A stretch of 9,667 nt of DNA from CBFGTJ01 sp965651815 (GCA_965651815.1 CBFGTJ010000122.1:1-9667); one strand, 5' to 3'. Positions 1 through 6,261 are shown, numbered from the stretch's first letter. Notes: generated by a model not told the origin, from the sequence alone. Program-made: numbers and translations.

Positions 1-22
1 CTAACCATGCGTTAAACCGGCG

Positions 23-28
23 TATACA
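23..28 (+). promoter_or_regulatory. Possible -10 element for the LiaF-like operon
   Basis: TATACA sits in the only AT-richer patch at the left edge and resembles a -10 hexamer. The window begins too close to judge a -35 element. If it is used, transcription would start near base 35. That would favour the GTG at 70 over the TTG at 37 as the start of the first gene, although a leaderless start at 37 cannot be excluded. Confidence 0.25.
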
Positions 29-36
29 GGGAGTGG

Positions 37-678
37 TTGCGCACGGCGCCTCCGTGGTCGGCGGGGTGCGTGGCGCCCCGGACGACCCCGAGGACCGAAC
101 CCGACTGGGACCGCCTGGTCACGGGCGTGCTCATGGTCGCCCTCGGTGTGGTGTGGTTCCTCTCGACCCTCGAGGTGTTCCGCCCGAACTGGAGGATCCT
201 GCTCCCCGCCGCGCTGGTCGCCGTCGGTGCGCTGTCGATCCTGCTGGCCCTCGCCGGGCGCCGCGTCGACGTGGTCGGCACCGGGGTGCTCCTCGTCGTG
301 CTGGTCGTCGTCGCGTCGGTCGCCCCCTCGAACCTGAGCTGGCGCGTCGGCGAGCAGGAGGTGCGGCCCGACAGGCTGGCCGAGCTCGACGACCGGTACT
401 CGCACGGCATCGGCGAGGTGACCGTCGACCTGCGCCTCCTCGAGCTCGAGCGCGACGTCGACCTGGAGGTCAGCAACGGCGTCGGCGAGGTGGTCGTGCG
501 GGTCCCGCCGCGGGCGGCGGTGGAGGTCGACGCGAGGGTCGGGGTGGGTGAGGCCGTGGCCGGGAACCACGCGTCCACGGGGTTCAACCACCGGCTCGAG
601 GAGCGACTGGAGGGCGAGGGCCCGACCCTGCGCCTCGACCTGTCCGTCGGCATCGGCCAGATCCGGGTGGAGCGATGA
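37..678 (+). CDS. LiaF-like membrane protein with toastrack-type C-terminal repeats
   Basis: 213 residues from TTG at 37, or 202 from an in-frame GTG at 70. The start is uncertain: an AGGGAG sequence lies only 3 nt before the TTG, and the GTG has only a G-rich stretch before it. Three hydrophobic segments are visible at about residues 27-43, 53-74 and 79-97, resembling the LiaI/LiaF-type N-terminal membrane region (DUF5668-like). A soluble domain follows in which a G-[IV]-G-[EQ]-[VAI] motif recurs four times, at about residues 124, 148, 169 and 205. This spacing suits the repeating beta-strand fold of the toastrack/LiaF C-terminal domain. In characterised relatives such domains belong to cell-envelope stress sensing; that role here is inferred. 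It is the first gene of a three-gene operon, and its TGA overlaps the next ATG. Its partner regulator, if any, is not in the window. Confidence 0.7.
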   Translation: MRTAPPWSAGCVAPRTTPRTEPDWDRLVTGVLMVALGVVWFLSTLEVFRPNWRILLPAALVAVGALSILLALAGRRVDVVGTGVLLVVLVVVASVAPSNLSWRVGEQEVRPDRLAELDDRYSHGIGEVTVDLRLLELERDVDLEVSNGVGEVVVRVPPRAAVEVDARVGVGEAVAGNHASTGFNHRLEERLEGEGPTLRLDLSVGIGQIRVER

Positions 679-887
679 GCACGCAGGGCACCACACCATC
701 GGCCGAGCGCAGGGTGGACCGGCGCGGCCTCATCGCAGGGCTCGTGTTCGTCGTCCTCGGCGTCGCGTTCCTGCTGGACGAGCTCGACGTGCTCGAGATG
801 CGCCTCGCCTACGTGCTCCCGGTGCTGCTCATCGCCGCCGGGGTGTGGATCCTCCTCGGCCGCACCTCCAACGGGGGCGGGCGATGA
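675..887 (+). CDS. Small two-helix membrane protein, LiaI/DUF5668-like
   Basis: 70 residues. A short charged N-terminus (residues 1-17) is followed by two hydrophobic helices at about 18-34 and 44-61, joined by a short acidic turn (LDELDVLEM), and a Gly/Arg tail. This two-helix hairpin is the LiaI/LiaF membrane module without any C-terminal sensor domain, and it matches the N-terminal parts of both neighbours. The ATG overlaps the preceding stop (ATGA), and its own stop overlaps the next start in the same way, so the three genes are probably translationally coupled and the products may assemble together. A purine-rich GGTGGAG lies just upstream but too close to be an ideal ribosome binding site. 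Exact function is unknown. Confidence 0.65.
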   Translation: MSTQGTTPSAERRVDRRGLIAGLVFVVLGVAFLLDELDVLEMRLAYVLPVLLIAAGVWILLGRTSNGGGR

Positions 888-1432
888 CCCGCCGCAGCGA
901 GCTGCTCGTCGGCGGCCTCCTCGTCCTGGTCGGGGTGCTGTGGCTGCTCGACGTCGCGGGCGTCGTCGACGCGTGGCGGTGGGGCGTCGTCGGTCCGGTG
1001 CTGCTCGTCGCGTTCGGGCTCTGGCAGGTGGTGACCGCGTTCGGCGGCACCGAGGCCGACGTCGTGGGCGGCCGCGTCGACGTGCTCGCCGCGCTGGGCG
1101 ACCGGCACCTCCGCTGCGATGGACCGTTCGAGGGCGGCTCGGTGGTGACGCTGCTGGGTGACGTCGAGCTCGACCTGACCGGGGCGACGCTCGGCGACTC
1201 GCCCGTGGAGCTGTCCGCGACCGTCGTCCTCGGCGACCTCGACCTCCTCGTGCCAGCCGACGGGCGGGTGCGCACCGTCGGCCCGACCCTGCTGTCGGAC
1301 GTGAAGGTGCGCCGCGGCGCGGTGCACCCCGACGCGGGTGGACCCGTCACGGGCGAGGGGGAGGGCGCCGGCACGGGACCCGAGCTGGTCATCCGGACCT
1401 TCGGCCTGCTCGGCGACCTCACCGTCCGCTAG
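884..1432 (+). CDS. LiaF-like membrane protein with C-terminal beta-repeat domain
   Basis: 182 residues, started at the ATG that overlaps the previous stop (ATGA); the open frame extends further upstream but only through the preceding gene. Two hydrophobic segments at about residues 7-27 and 33-52 form the LiaI/LiaF membrane module. The remaining ~130 residues are a cell-wall-active-antibiotics-response (LiaF C-terminal) type domain. In it a short motif of the form L-[LS]-[GS]-D-[LV] recurs at about residues 91-94, 116-119, 137-140 and 176-179, which suggests stacked beta-strand turns. A Gly/Glu-rich loop near residues 152-166 interrupts the last repeats. Together with the first gene, the operon encodes two different repeat-domain proteins plus a bare membrane hairpin. 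A role in envelope-stress sensing is inferred from the family only. It ends 50 bp from the convergent qcrB gene. Confidence 0.7.
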   Translation: MTRRSELLVGGLLVLVGVLWLLDVAGVVDAWRWGVVGPVLLVAFGLWQVVTAFGGTEADVVGGRVDVLAALGDRHLRCDGPFEGGSVVTLLGDVELDLTGATLGDSPVELSATVVLGDLDLLVPADGRVRTVGPTLLSDVKVRRGAVHPDAGGPVTGEGEGAGTGPELVIRTFGLLGDLTVR

Positions 1433-1454
1433 CCACCCACCGTTCTGCGATGCG

Positions 1455-1478
1455 AGATCGGGGCCCTGACCCCGCTCT
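1455..1478. terminator. Hairpin between convergent genes, candidate bidirectional terminator
   Basis: AGA-T-CGGGG / CCCCG-C-TCT form an imperfect stem of eight pairs with one mismatch around the 6-base loop CCCTGA. It lies in the 50-bp gap between the stop of the LiaF-like operon (plus strand) and the stop of qcrB (minus strand), where both transcripts should end. No T-tract follows on either strand, which is common in high-GC actinobacterial terminators but leaves the call tentative. Confidence 0.45.
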
Positions 1479-1482
1479 GGCA

Positions 1483-2901
1483 TCACGGAACGGGGTGTTC
1501 GACCTCCTCGGTGGGTGCGGCCTCGGCGGGCAGCGACACCAGCTCCTCGCCCTCGCGAACGATCCGGTGGTGCGGGAGTCCCTGGAGCGGCTTCGCACCC
1601 GAGCGCTGCAGGTCACGGCAGATCTTTCGGGTCACGAAGAACGTGACGAGCGGGGCGACGACGAACAGCACCCGGAACGCGTTGGTCACGCTCTCGGGCC
1701 CGAGCTCGAACGCGCCGGCGATCACGTCGTTGCTGCCCGCGAAGAACAGGACGACGAACCCGGCCAGCCCGGCGGCTCCGATCGCGGTGCGCAGCGGGGC
1801 GTCACGGGGCCGCTCGAGCAGGTTGTGGGGCTCCCGGTCCTTGCGGTAGCGGGCCTCGATCCACGGCCACAGGTAGAGCACCCCGAACGCGAGCGTCGGT
1901 AGCAGCACACCCGGGTAGAACGGGTTCGGGATCATGTAGCCGCCGATGCGCGTCTCCCAGCCCGGGAACAGGCGCAGTGCGCCGTCGATCCAGCCCATGT
2001 ACCAGTCGGGCTGCGACGCGGAGGTCACCGCGGCCACCGCCTCGGTGCTGCGGAACGGCCCGTAGGTCCAGATCGGGTTGATCTGTGCGAGCCCGCCGAG
2101 CGCGGCGACGACCGCCGAGGTGACGAACATCAGCCCGGCCGCCTTCATCGCGAAGCCCGGCCAGGCGCGGATGCCCACGACGTTGTCCTCGCGGCGCGGC
2201 CCGCCCGGGTACTGGGTGTGCCGCTGCCGCCAGACGAGCGCCAGGTGCACGGCGACGAGCAGGCCGATGATCGCCGGGAGGATCAGCACGTGCAGCGTGT
2301 AGAAGCGGGGGATGATCGATTCGTCGGGGAACTCGCCGCCGAACACGGCGAAGGCCAGGTCGGGGCCGATCAGCGGGATCGACAGCGCGGTGGCGTACGC
2401 GACGCGCACGCCGGTGCCCGACAGCAGGTCGTCGAGGAGCGAGTAGCCGAAGAACCCGTTGCCGATGCCGAGCACCAGCAGGGTGAGCCCGATGATCCAG
2501 TTCAGCTCGCGCGGGCGGCGGAAGGCACCGGTGAAGAACACGCGCATCAGGTGCACCGACATCGAGGCGACGAACAGCAGGGCGGCCCAGTGGTGCATCT
2601 GGCGCATCACGAGGCCCGCGCGCACCTCGAAGGAGATGGCGAGCGACGACGCGTACGCCGCGGACATCTCCACGCCCTGCAGCGGCGCGTAGTCGCCGTC
2701 GTAGACGACCTCCCGGGTGGACGGCTCGAAGAAGAACGTGAGGTACACGCCGGTGAGCACCAGGATGACGAAGCAGTAGAGGGCGATCTCGCCGAGCAGG
2801 AAGGTCCAGTGGTTCGGGAAGACCTTCTCGAGCGCCTTCGACCCGAACCGGGCACCCCCCACGCGGTCGTCGAGCCAGCCGAGCAGGCGCCGAAGCAGCA
2901 T
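1483..2901 (-). CDS. qcrB: Cytochrome bc1 complex cytochrome b subunit
   Basis: 472 residues, integral membrane. It carries the two b haems and the quinol sites of the actinobacterial bc1 complex. Haem ligand pairs are visible in helix B (H103/H117; H104 is adjacent) and helix D (H204/H219). The D pair is 15 residues apart, as in b6-type and actinobacterial cytochromes b. The Qo-site motif reads PDWY (298-301) in place of the classical PEWY. Hydrophobic segments continue to about residue 424, followed by a short cytoplasmic tail ending in an acidic stretch. The tail looks shorter than in mycobacterial and corynebacterial QcrB, which are around 540-550 residues in my recollection. The ATG at 2901 lies one base after the qcrA stop with GGGGGA a few bases upstream; the longer open frame to 2976 lies inside qcrA and is rejected. 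It is the last gene of the operon. Confidence 0.96.
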   Translation of the reverse strand: MLLRRLLGWLDDRVGGARFGSKALEKVFPNHWTFLLGEIALYCFVILVLTGVYLTFFFEPSTREVVYDGDYAPLQGVEMSAAYASSLAISFEVRAGLVMRQMHHWAALLFVASMSVHLMRVFFTGAFRRPRELNWIIGLTLLVLGIGNGFFGYSLLDDLLSGTGVRVAYATALSIPLIGPDLAFAVFGGEFPDESIIPRFYTLHVLILPAIIGLLVAVHLALVWRQRHTQYPGGPRREDNVVGIRAWPGFAMKAAGLMFVTSAVVAALGGLAQINPIWTYGPFRSTEAVAAVTSASQPDWYMGWIDGALRLFPGWETRIGGYMIPNPFYPGVLLPTLAFGVLYLWPWIEARYRKDREPHNLLERPRDAPLRTAIGAAGLAGFVVLFFAGSNDVIAGAFELGPESVTNAFRVLFVVAPLVTFFVTRKICRDLQRSGAKPLQGLPHHRIVREGEELVSLPAEAAPTEEVEHPVP

Positions 2902-2902
2902 G

Positions 2903-3931
2903 TCAGGTCCCCCAGTTCCAGAACCCCGGGCCGGTGGGCTCGGGGTAGTCGCCGGTCGCGACCACGTACCCGTCATCGTCGACCGCGATGGGCAGTTGCG
3001 GGAGCGGCCGGGTCGCCGGCCCGAACACGGGCTCGGCGCCGCGCAGCACGTTGAACGTGCTCTGGTGGCACGGGCAGACGAGCTCGTGCGTGCTCTCCCG
3101 GTAGAGCCCGACGGGGCAGCCGACGTGGGTGCAGATCTTCGAGTACGCGACCAGCCCCTCCGGTGCCCATTCCATCCGGTCGGCGGGGAGCTCCAGGTCC
3201 TCGGGGTCCACCCGGATGAGCAGGGTGGCGGCGTCCTCGTCCTGCTCGTGGCCCTCGGGGAACACCGTGAGCACGTTGCCGCGGCGGAGGTCCTCGGCGG
3301 CGACGGCCTGTCCGCCGGCGGTCACCATGCGGCGCCCGTTCCGCCACGACGTGCGGAACAGCGCCCGGCCGGGGGACGGGCCGAGGGAGCGGATCGGCAG
3401 CAGCAGCGCCGCGAGCAGGCTCAGCCCCGCGGCGGTGACGCTCGCGAGCAGGAGCCGGCGGCGGGACACCGGCCGGCTGCTCTCCTCGAGGGTGGTGATG
3501 AACTCGCGGCGGCGGGCGGCGGCGGACTCGAGCGGCGGCCGCTCCTCGATCGCGGGCTCGGGGCCGACCATCTCGTGGGACCACCGGACCAGGCCGATGC
3601 CGATGCCGCCGAGGACGATCGCGAGCAGGACGCCCTCGGCCTGGGGGTTGCCGCCGCGCACGTACACGACCAGCAGGGCGAGCCCGGCGACGGCCGCGGC
3701 GATGAAGACGCCGGCGGTGACCTTGTCGGCGGTGGTCGGGGGCAGCAGCGGGCGGACGGCGGTCGCGCCGGCCCCCTCGTCGCCGACCCGGTCGACCTCG
3801 TCGACCTGCGCAGCGGATGCACGGGCGGCGGGGCCGTCGCGACCCGCCTCGGGTTCGCCCGCGTCGTCCCCTACTCGCGGGTCCCGATCACCCTCGCCGC
3901 CACCAGCAGCAGGACCATCCCCACCAACCAT
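2903..3931 (-). CDS. qcrA: Cytochrome bc1 complex Rieske iron-sulfur subunit
   Basis: 342 residues. It carries the 2Fe-2S cluster that takes the first electron from quinol and passes it to QcrC. Cluster ligands are plain: C267-T-H269 with C272 (CTHVGC) and C286-P-C288-H289 (CPCH), where C267, H269, C286 and H289 bind iron and C272/C288 form the disulfide. Three hydrophobic segments at about 68-91, 97-116 and 159-181 give the three-helix N-terminal anchor typical of actinobacterial QcrA. The first ~60 residues are a Gly/Ala/Asp-rich cytoplasmic leader. The ATG at 3931 was chosen because GGAAGGG lies 8 bases upstream and no in-frame ATG or GTG was found between it and the first membrane segment. 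It overlaps the 3' end of qcrC by 61 bp. The open frame running up to 4630 is a GC-driven extension through qcrC. Confidence 0.94.
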   Translation of the reverse strand: MVGGDGPAAGGGEGDRDPRVGDDAGEPEAGRDGPAARASAAQVDEVDRVGDEGAGATAVRPLLPPTTADKVTAGVFIAAAVAGLALLVVYVRGGNPQAEGVLLAIVLGGIGIGLVRWSHEMVGPEPAIEERPPLESAAARRREFITTLEESSRPVSRRRLLLASVTAAGLSLLAALLLPIRSLGPSPGRALFRTSWRNGRRMVTAGGQAVAAEDLRRGNVLTVFPEGHEQDEDAATLLIRVDPEDLELPADRMEWAPEGLVAYSKICTHVGCPVGLYRESTHELVCPCHQSTFNVLRGAEPVFGPATRPLPQLPIAVDDDGYVVATGDYPEPTGPGFWNWGT

Positions 3932-4713
3932 GCGACCATCCCTTCCGTGACGGGTCCGATGCGGCCCAGCGCGAACCCTCCCGGGTCCGGCGGGTTGCGC
4001 AGGTGGTCGACGTAGCGGACCACCGCGGCGAGCTGTTCGTCGTCGAGGACGCCCTCCCCGAACTCCGGCATGCCGCCGGGGCCGATCCGTGCGGCCTGGG
4101 CGACCTGCAGGGCATCGGCGCGGGTGACCGCGGGCGCGTAGGAGCCCTGCCCGAGTGCCCCGCCGGAGCCGGCGGCGTTGTGGCAGCCGGCGCAGTTCGC
4201 CGTGTACAGCTGCTGCCCGAGCGGCAGGTCCGCACCCTCGACGTCCAGCTCGGGGATCTCGGGACCCTCCCCGAGCGTGGCGACGTACGCGACGAGGTCG
4301 GCGATCTCGTCGGGGCTGTACGCCGGTGGCTTGCGGAGGGGCTGGTCGCCCTCGCCGGTGCTGGCGGGCATGCGCCCGGAGGTCAGGTAGAAGTCGGCGG
4401 ACGCGGCGCCCGCGTTCTCCAGCGTCGGGCCCTTGCCGTCGACGCCGGTGCCGTCGCGGGCGTGGCACGACGCGCACCCCTCCAGGTACAGGGCGCGACC
4501 GGCCTCGGGGTCGCCGAGCCGTCCGCCGGCGGCGGTGCGGGTCTCGTCGTCCTCGTCGGCCTGCGCGGCGCGCACGGTCGTGCCCGCAGCGTCGGAGGCG
4601 GCTTCCGCGGGGGCGCGTGCCGCCTCCCACCAGGTGCCCAGCGCCACGACGGCGCCGCAGCCCAGCACGGCGGCCATGGAGCGGAGGCGCGGGTGGCGTC
4701 GTGCGGAGGTCAT
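3871..4713 (-). CDS. qcrC: Cytochrome bc1 complex di-haem cytochrome c subunit
   Basis: 280 residues. Two c-type haem sites are visible: CASCH (C80, C83, H84) with likely axial M115, and CAGCH (C174, C177, H178) with likely axial M215. The tandem fold is typical of actinobacterial QcrC, which carries electrons directly from the Rieske protein to the oxidase in place of soluble cytochrome c. An N-terminal hydrophobic segment (about 13-29) serves as export signal or anchor, and a C-terminal helix (about 258-276) anchors the protein. The haem domains face outside the membrane. A low-complexity Ala/Asp/Glu stretch (residues 33-62) links the signal to the first haem domain. The ATG at 4713 overlaps the ctaE stop as ATGA, indicating translational coupling; the open frame to 5142 is not used. 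The C-terminal 61 bp overlap qcrA. Confidence 0.96.
   Translation of the reverse strand: MTSARRHPRLRSMAAVLGCGAVVALGTWWEAARAPAEAASDAAGTTVRAAQADEDDETRTAAGGRLGDPEAGRALYLEGCASCHARDGTGVDGKGPTLENAGAASADFYLTSGRMPASTGEGDQPLRKPPAYSPDEIADLVAYVATLGEGPEIPELDVEGADLPLGQQLYTANCAGCHNAAGSGGALGQGSYAPAVTRADALQVAQAARIGPGGMPEFGEGVLDDEQLAAVVRYVDHLRNPPDPGGFALGRIGPVTEGMVAWLVGMVLLLVAARVIGTRE
3940..3946 (-). promoter_or_regulatory. Ribosome binding site that sets the qcrA start
   Basis: GGAAGGG read on the minus strand, followed by an 8-base spacer and the ATG at 3931. It lies inside the qcrC coding region. It is one of the clearest Shine-Dalgarno sequences in the window and fixes the qcrA start within qcrC, making the long qcrC/qcrA overlap credible. 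Confidence 0.7.
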
Positions 4714-5306
4714 GACAGCAGGTAGAGGGACCCGAACACCGCGAGCCACACGACGTCCACGAAGTGCCAGTACGCGGTGACCATGTCGACCGTCGCTGGG
4801 CCGTTCACCGCGAACGCCGGCTGGGTGCTCCGGCCGAGCACCACCGAGAGGGCGAGGATGCCGCCGATGATGTGCAGCCCGTGGAACCCGGTCATCGTGT
4901 AGAAGGCCGAGCCGTACGGGTGCGACGAGATCGAGAACTCGAGCTGGGTCCACTCGAAGGCCTGGCCGGCGACGAACACGACGCCGAGCGCGATGGTCAC
5001 CGCCATCCACCTGCGCAGCGTCGCGAGGTCGCCCCGCTCGGCGGCGCCGGCCGCGGCGTGCACGGTCACGCTGGAGGTGACGAGCAGGGCGGTCAGCACC
5101 AGGGCGAGCGGGATGTCGAGGTGCACGTCCGCCGGTGGCCACGGGCCCTCGGACTCCGCCCGCAGGGTGAACATCGCGGCGAACAGCGCGACGAAGAACA
5201 TCAGCTCCGAGGAGATGAACACGATCGTCCCGACCGTCATGTACGACGGCCGCTCGATGGCGTTCGAGTCGGGGTCGTACGCGGGAGCCGCCGAGGTCGT
5301 CGCCAC
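4710..5306 (-). CDS. ctaE: Cytochrome c oxidase subunit III
   Basis: 198 residues from GTG at 5306. It is a five-helix type subunit III of the aa3 cytochrome c oxidase. Hydrophobic segments lie at about 24-46, 65-84, 101-118, 135-157 and 177-197. Family signatures are clear: SSELMFF in helix 1, QAFEW (115-119) after helix 3, the FHGLH stretch (141-145) and YWHFVDVVW (179-187). Subunit III stabilises the catalytic subunit I and its proton uptake and has no metal centre. The GTG gives the usual short N-terminus; the open frame continues to 5468, but that extension is a Pro/Arg-rich artefact. No properly spaced ribosome binding site precedes the GTG, so translation may be leaderless. It is the first gene of the operon with qcrCAB, the standard actinobacterial arrangement. 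Subunits I and II are not in this window. Confidence 0.95.
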   Translation of the reverse strand: MATTSAAPAYDPDSNAIERPSYMTVGTIVFISSELMFFVALFAAMFTLRAESEGPWPPADVHLDIPLALVLTALLVTSSVTVHAAAGAAERGDLATLRRWMAVTIALGVVFVAGQAFEWTQLEFSISSHPYGSAFYTMTGFHGLHIIGGILALSVVLGRSTQPAFAVNGPATVDMVTAYWHFVDVVWLAVFGSLYLLS

Positions 5307-5401
5307 TCCGCCGATGTACCCCCGAGCGGTGGTGGGCAGAAGCGCTTGCGCCGCGCGCCGTCCGCGGTCATGGGCGCAGCGGTGTGGGTAGGGGAGGGGG
5401 C
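5307..5401. promoter_or_regulatory. Divergent promoter region between ctaE and ctaG
   Basis: The 95-bp gap must hold the promoter of the ctaE-qcrCAB operon and probably that of ctaG. On the minus strand TACATC (5313-5318) ends 6 bases before the ctaE GTG, a spacing that suits a -10 element driving a leaderless mRNA. TTCTGC (5336-5341) lies 17 bases further upstream as a weak -35 candidate. The perfect 8-bp palindrome AAGCGCTT (5340-5347), flanked by GC and GC at matching distance, overlaps that -35 position and could be an operator. On the plus strand GGGGAGGGGG just before the ctaG ATG is a strong ribosome binding sequence. I see no clear -10 for ctaG. Confidence 0.5.
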
Positions 5402-6196
5402 ATGCCGGTGCCGGTCTGGGTGGGGGCGGCGATCGCCGCGGCCGCGGGGTCGGTCGCGGCGCTGGCACACCGGGCGATGCTGCGCGCCGCCGGTCGGAGG
5501 GCGCACCCGCTCGCGACGGCGTCCCTCGCCGCGGGCACGGCGCTGCTCGCGGTGGGGCTGGCGCCGGTGTGGGGGAGGGGCTTCACGGGTCACGTCGCAG
5601 CCCACCTCCTGCTCGGCATGCTCGGCCCGCTGCTCGTGGTGGTCGCCGACCCGCTCGGTGCGGTGCTCGGGGCGCTCGAGCCACCGCTGCGGCGACGGGC
5701 GCTGCGCTGGCTGCGCCACCCGTTCGTGGCCACCGTGTCGCGCCCCACCGTCGCGTGGGTGCTCGCGATGCTCAGCCCGTGGCTGCTGTGGCTCACCCCT
5801 GCGTACCGGGTGACCGAGCGCGTCGGGGTGCTACACGGGCTCGTCCACCTGCACTTCATCGCCTCGGGGATCCTGTTCGCGAGCGTCGTGCTCGGGGTCG
5901 GCCCGCTCGGCCGGCGGGTGCCTCCGGCGGGAGGGATGCTCGCCCTGGTCATCACGCTGCCGACCCACGCCCTGCTCGGCCTGGTCGTGCTGTCGATGCG
6001 CGAGCCGACCCTGGGGGTCGCCTCGGGTGGGCTGGACGCGCTCGCGGACCAGCGGCGCGGCGCGGTGCTCATGTGGCTCGCCGGTGACCTGATCGCCACG
6101 GCGATGCTCGCCGCGGCGTTCCCCCGCTGGCTTGCGTGGGAGCGGCGACGCGCCCGCCGCGAGGACGAGTGGCTGCGCACCCGCTCGACGACCTGA
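5402..6196 (+). CDS. ctaG: Cytochrome c oxidase assembly protein, CtaG (caa3-type) family
   Basis: 264 residues and about seven hydrophobic segments. The family hallmarks are present: a GHxxxH pair (H64, H68) followed by a GMLGPLLVVVADPL helix, a His-rich stretch with H145, H149 and H151 before FIASGILF, H189 in TLPTHALLG, and the DQRRGAVLMW segment (216-225) matching the family's DQQxGGxxMW. CtaG of this family is needed for formation of the copper centre of haem-copper oxidases, and the conserved histidines are the likely metal ligands. The ATG at 5402 directly follows a G-rich ribosome binding sequence; GTG at 5384 is an alternative that adds six residues. It is divergent from ctaE, so oxidase assembly and oxidase structure are encoded side by side. 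The C-terminal tail is strongly Arg-rich and cytoplasmic. Confidence 0.9.
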   Translation: MPVPVWVGAAIAAAAGSVAALAHRAMLRAAGRRAHPLATASLAAGTALLAVGLAPVWGRGFTGHVAAHLLLGMLGPLLVVVADPLGAVLGALEPPLRRRALRWLRHPFVATVSRPTVAWVLAMLSPWLLWLTPAYRVTERVGVLHGLVHLHFIASGILFASVVLGVGPLGRRVPPAGGMLALVITLPTHALLGLVVLSMREPTLGVASGGLDALADQRRGAVLMWLAGDLIATAMLAAAFPRWLAWERRRARREDEWLRTRSTT

Positions 6197-6204
6197 GGGT
6201 TCCC

Positions 6205-6221
6205 CCGGGGTCGGCCCCCGG
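6205..6221 (+). terminator. GC-only hairpin after ctaG
   Basis: CCGGGG and CCCCGG pair over six bases around the loop TCGGC, starting 9 bases after the ctaG stop. No T-run follows. Position suggests a terminator for ctaG, but stems this short are expected fairly often in sequence of this composition. Confidence 0.35.
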
Positions 6222-6224
6222 CGA

Positions 6225-6251
6225 GGTTGGTGGTCGCGGGTGGAGGGGTAC
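6225..6251 (+). promoter_or_regulatory. Possible stress-sigma (SigB/SigF-type) promoter for the MT0933-like gene
   Basis: GGTT (6225-6228) and GGGTAC (6246-6251) are separated by 17 bases. The actinobacterial SigB/SigF consensus is roughly GNNT or GTTT, 14-17 bases, then GGGTAY. The -10 match is exact; the -35 match is partial and the spacing is at the long end. A transcript from here would have a leader of about 80 bases before the ATG at 6336. Confidence 0.35.
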
Positions 6252-6261
6252 GCGACCCCTC
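6243..6261. repeat. Perfect 7-bp inverted repeat overlapping the putative -10
   Basis: GAGGGGT and ACCCCTC flank the 5-base spacer ACGCG. The left arm contains most of the GGGTAC motif, so this could be an operator over the promoter, a second terminator hairpin for ctaG, or chance. It is the most regular hairpin in the 139-bp gap 6197-6335, which has no open frame I would call a gene. Confidence 0.5.

Noticed and set aside
1..699. Minus-strand frame covering the first LiaF-like gene
   Set aside because: The translation is low complexity (Asp/His/Gly/Arg), while the opposite strand gives clear membrane segments and regular beta repeats with coupled downstream genes.
2218..4015. Long plus-strand open frames (2218-3054 and 2900-4015) opposite qcrB and qcrA
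   Set aside because: Products are low-complexity Gly/Arg/His/Glu-rich strings with no recognisable domain, and lie antisense to well-recognised respiratory genes. Such frames are expected at this GC content.
2903..4630. A 575-residue version of QcrA and a 423-residue version of QcrC from upstream starts
   Set aside because: The added N-terminal parts are Arg/Gly/Pro-rich out-of-frame readings of qcrC and ctaE. The ATG at 3931 has a clear ribosome binding site, and the ATG at 4713 overlaps the ctaE stop in the usual coupled way.
5307..5468. N-terminal extension of CtaE to 5468
   Set aside because: It would be a Pro/Arg-rich stretch unlike any subunit III and would run through the ctaG start; the GTG at 5306 gives the normal length.
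3817..5813. Plus-strand open frames 3817-4725 and 4764-5813 opposite qcrC and ctaE
   Set aside because: Composition is GC-driven and there are no motifs or plausible starts; they are mirrors of the codon pattern of qcrC, ctaE and ctaG.
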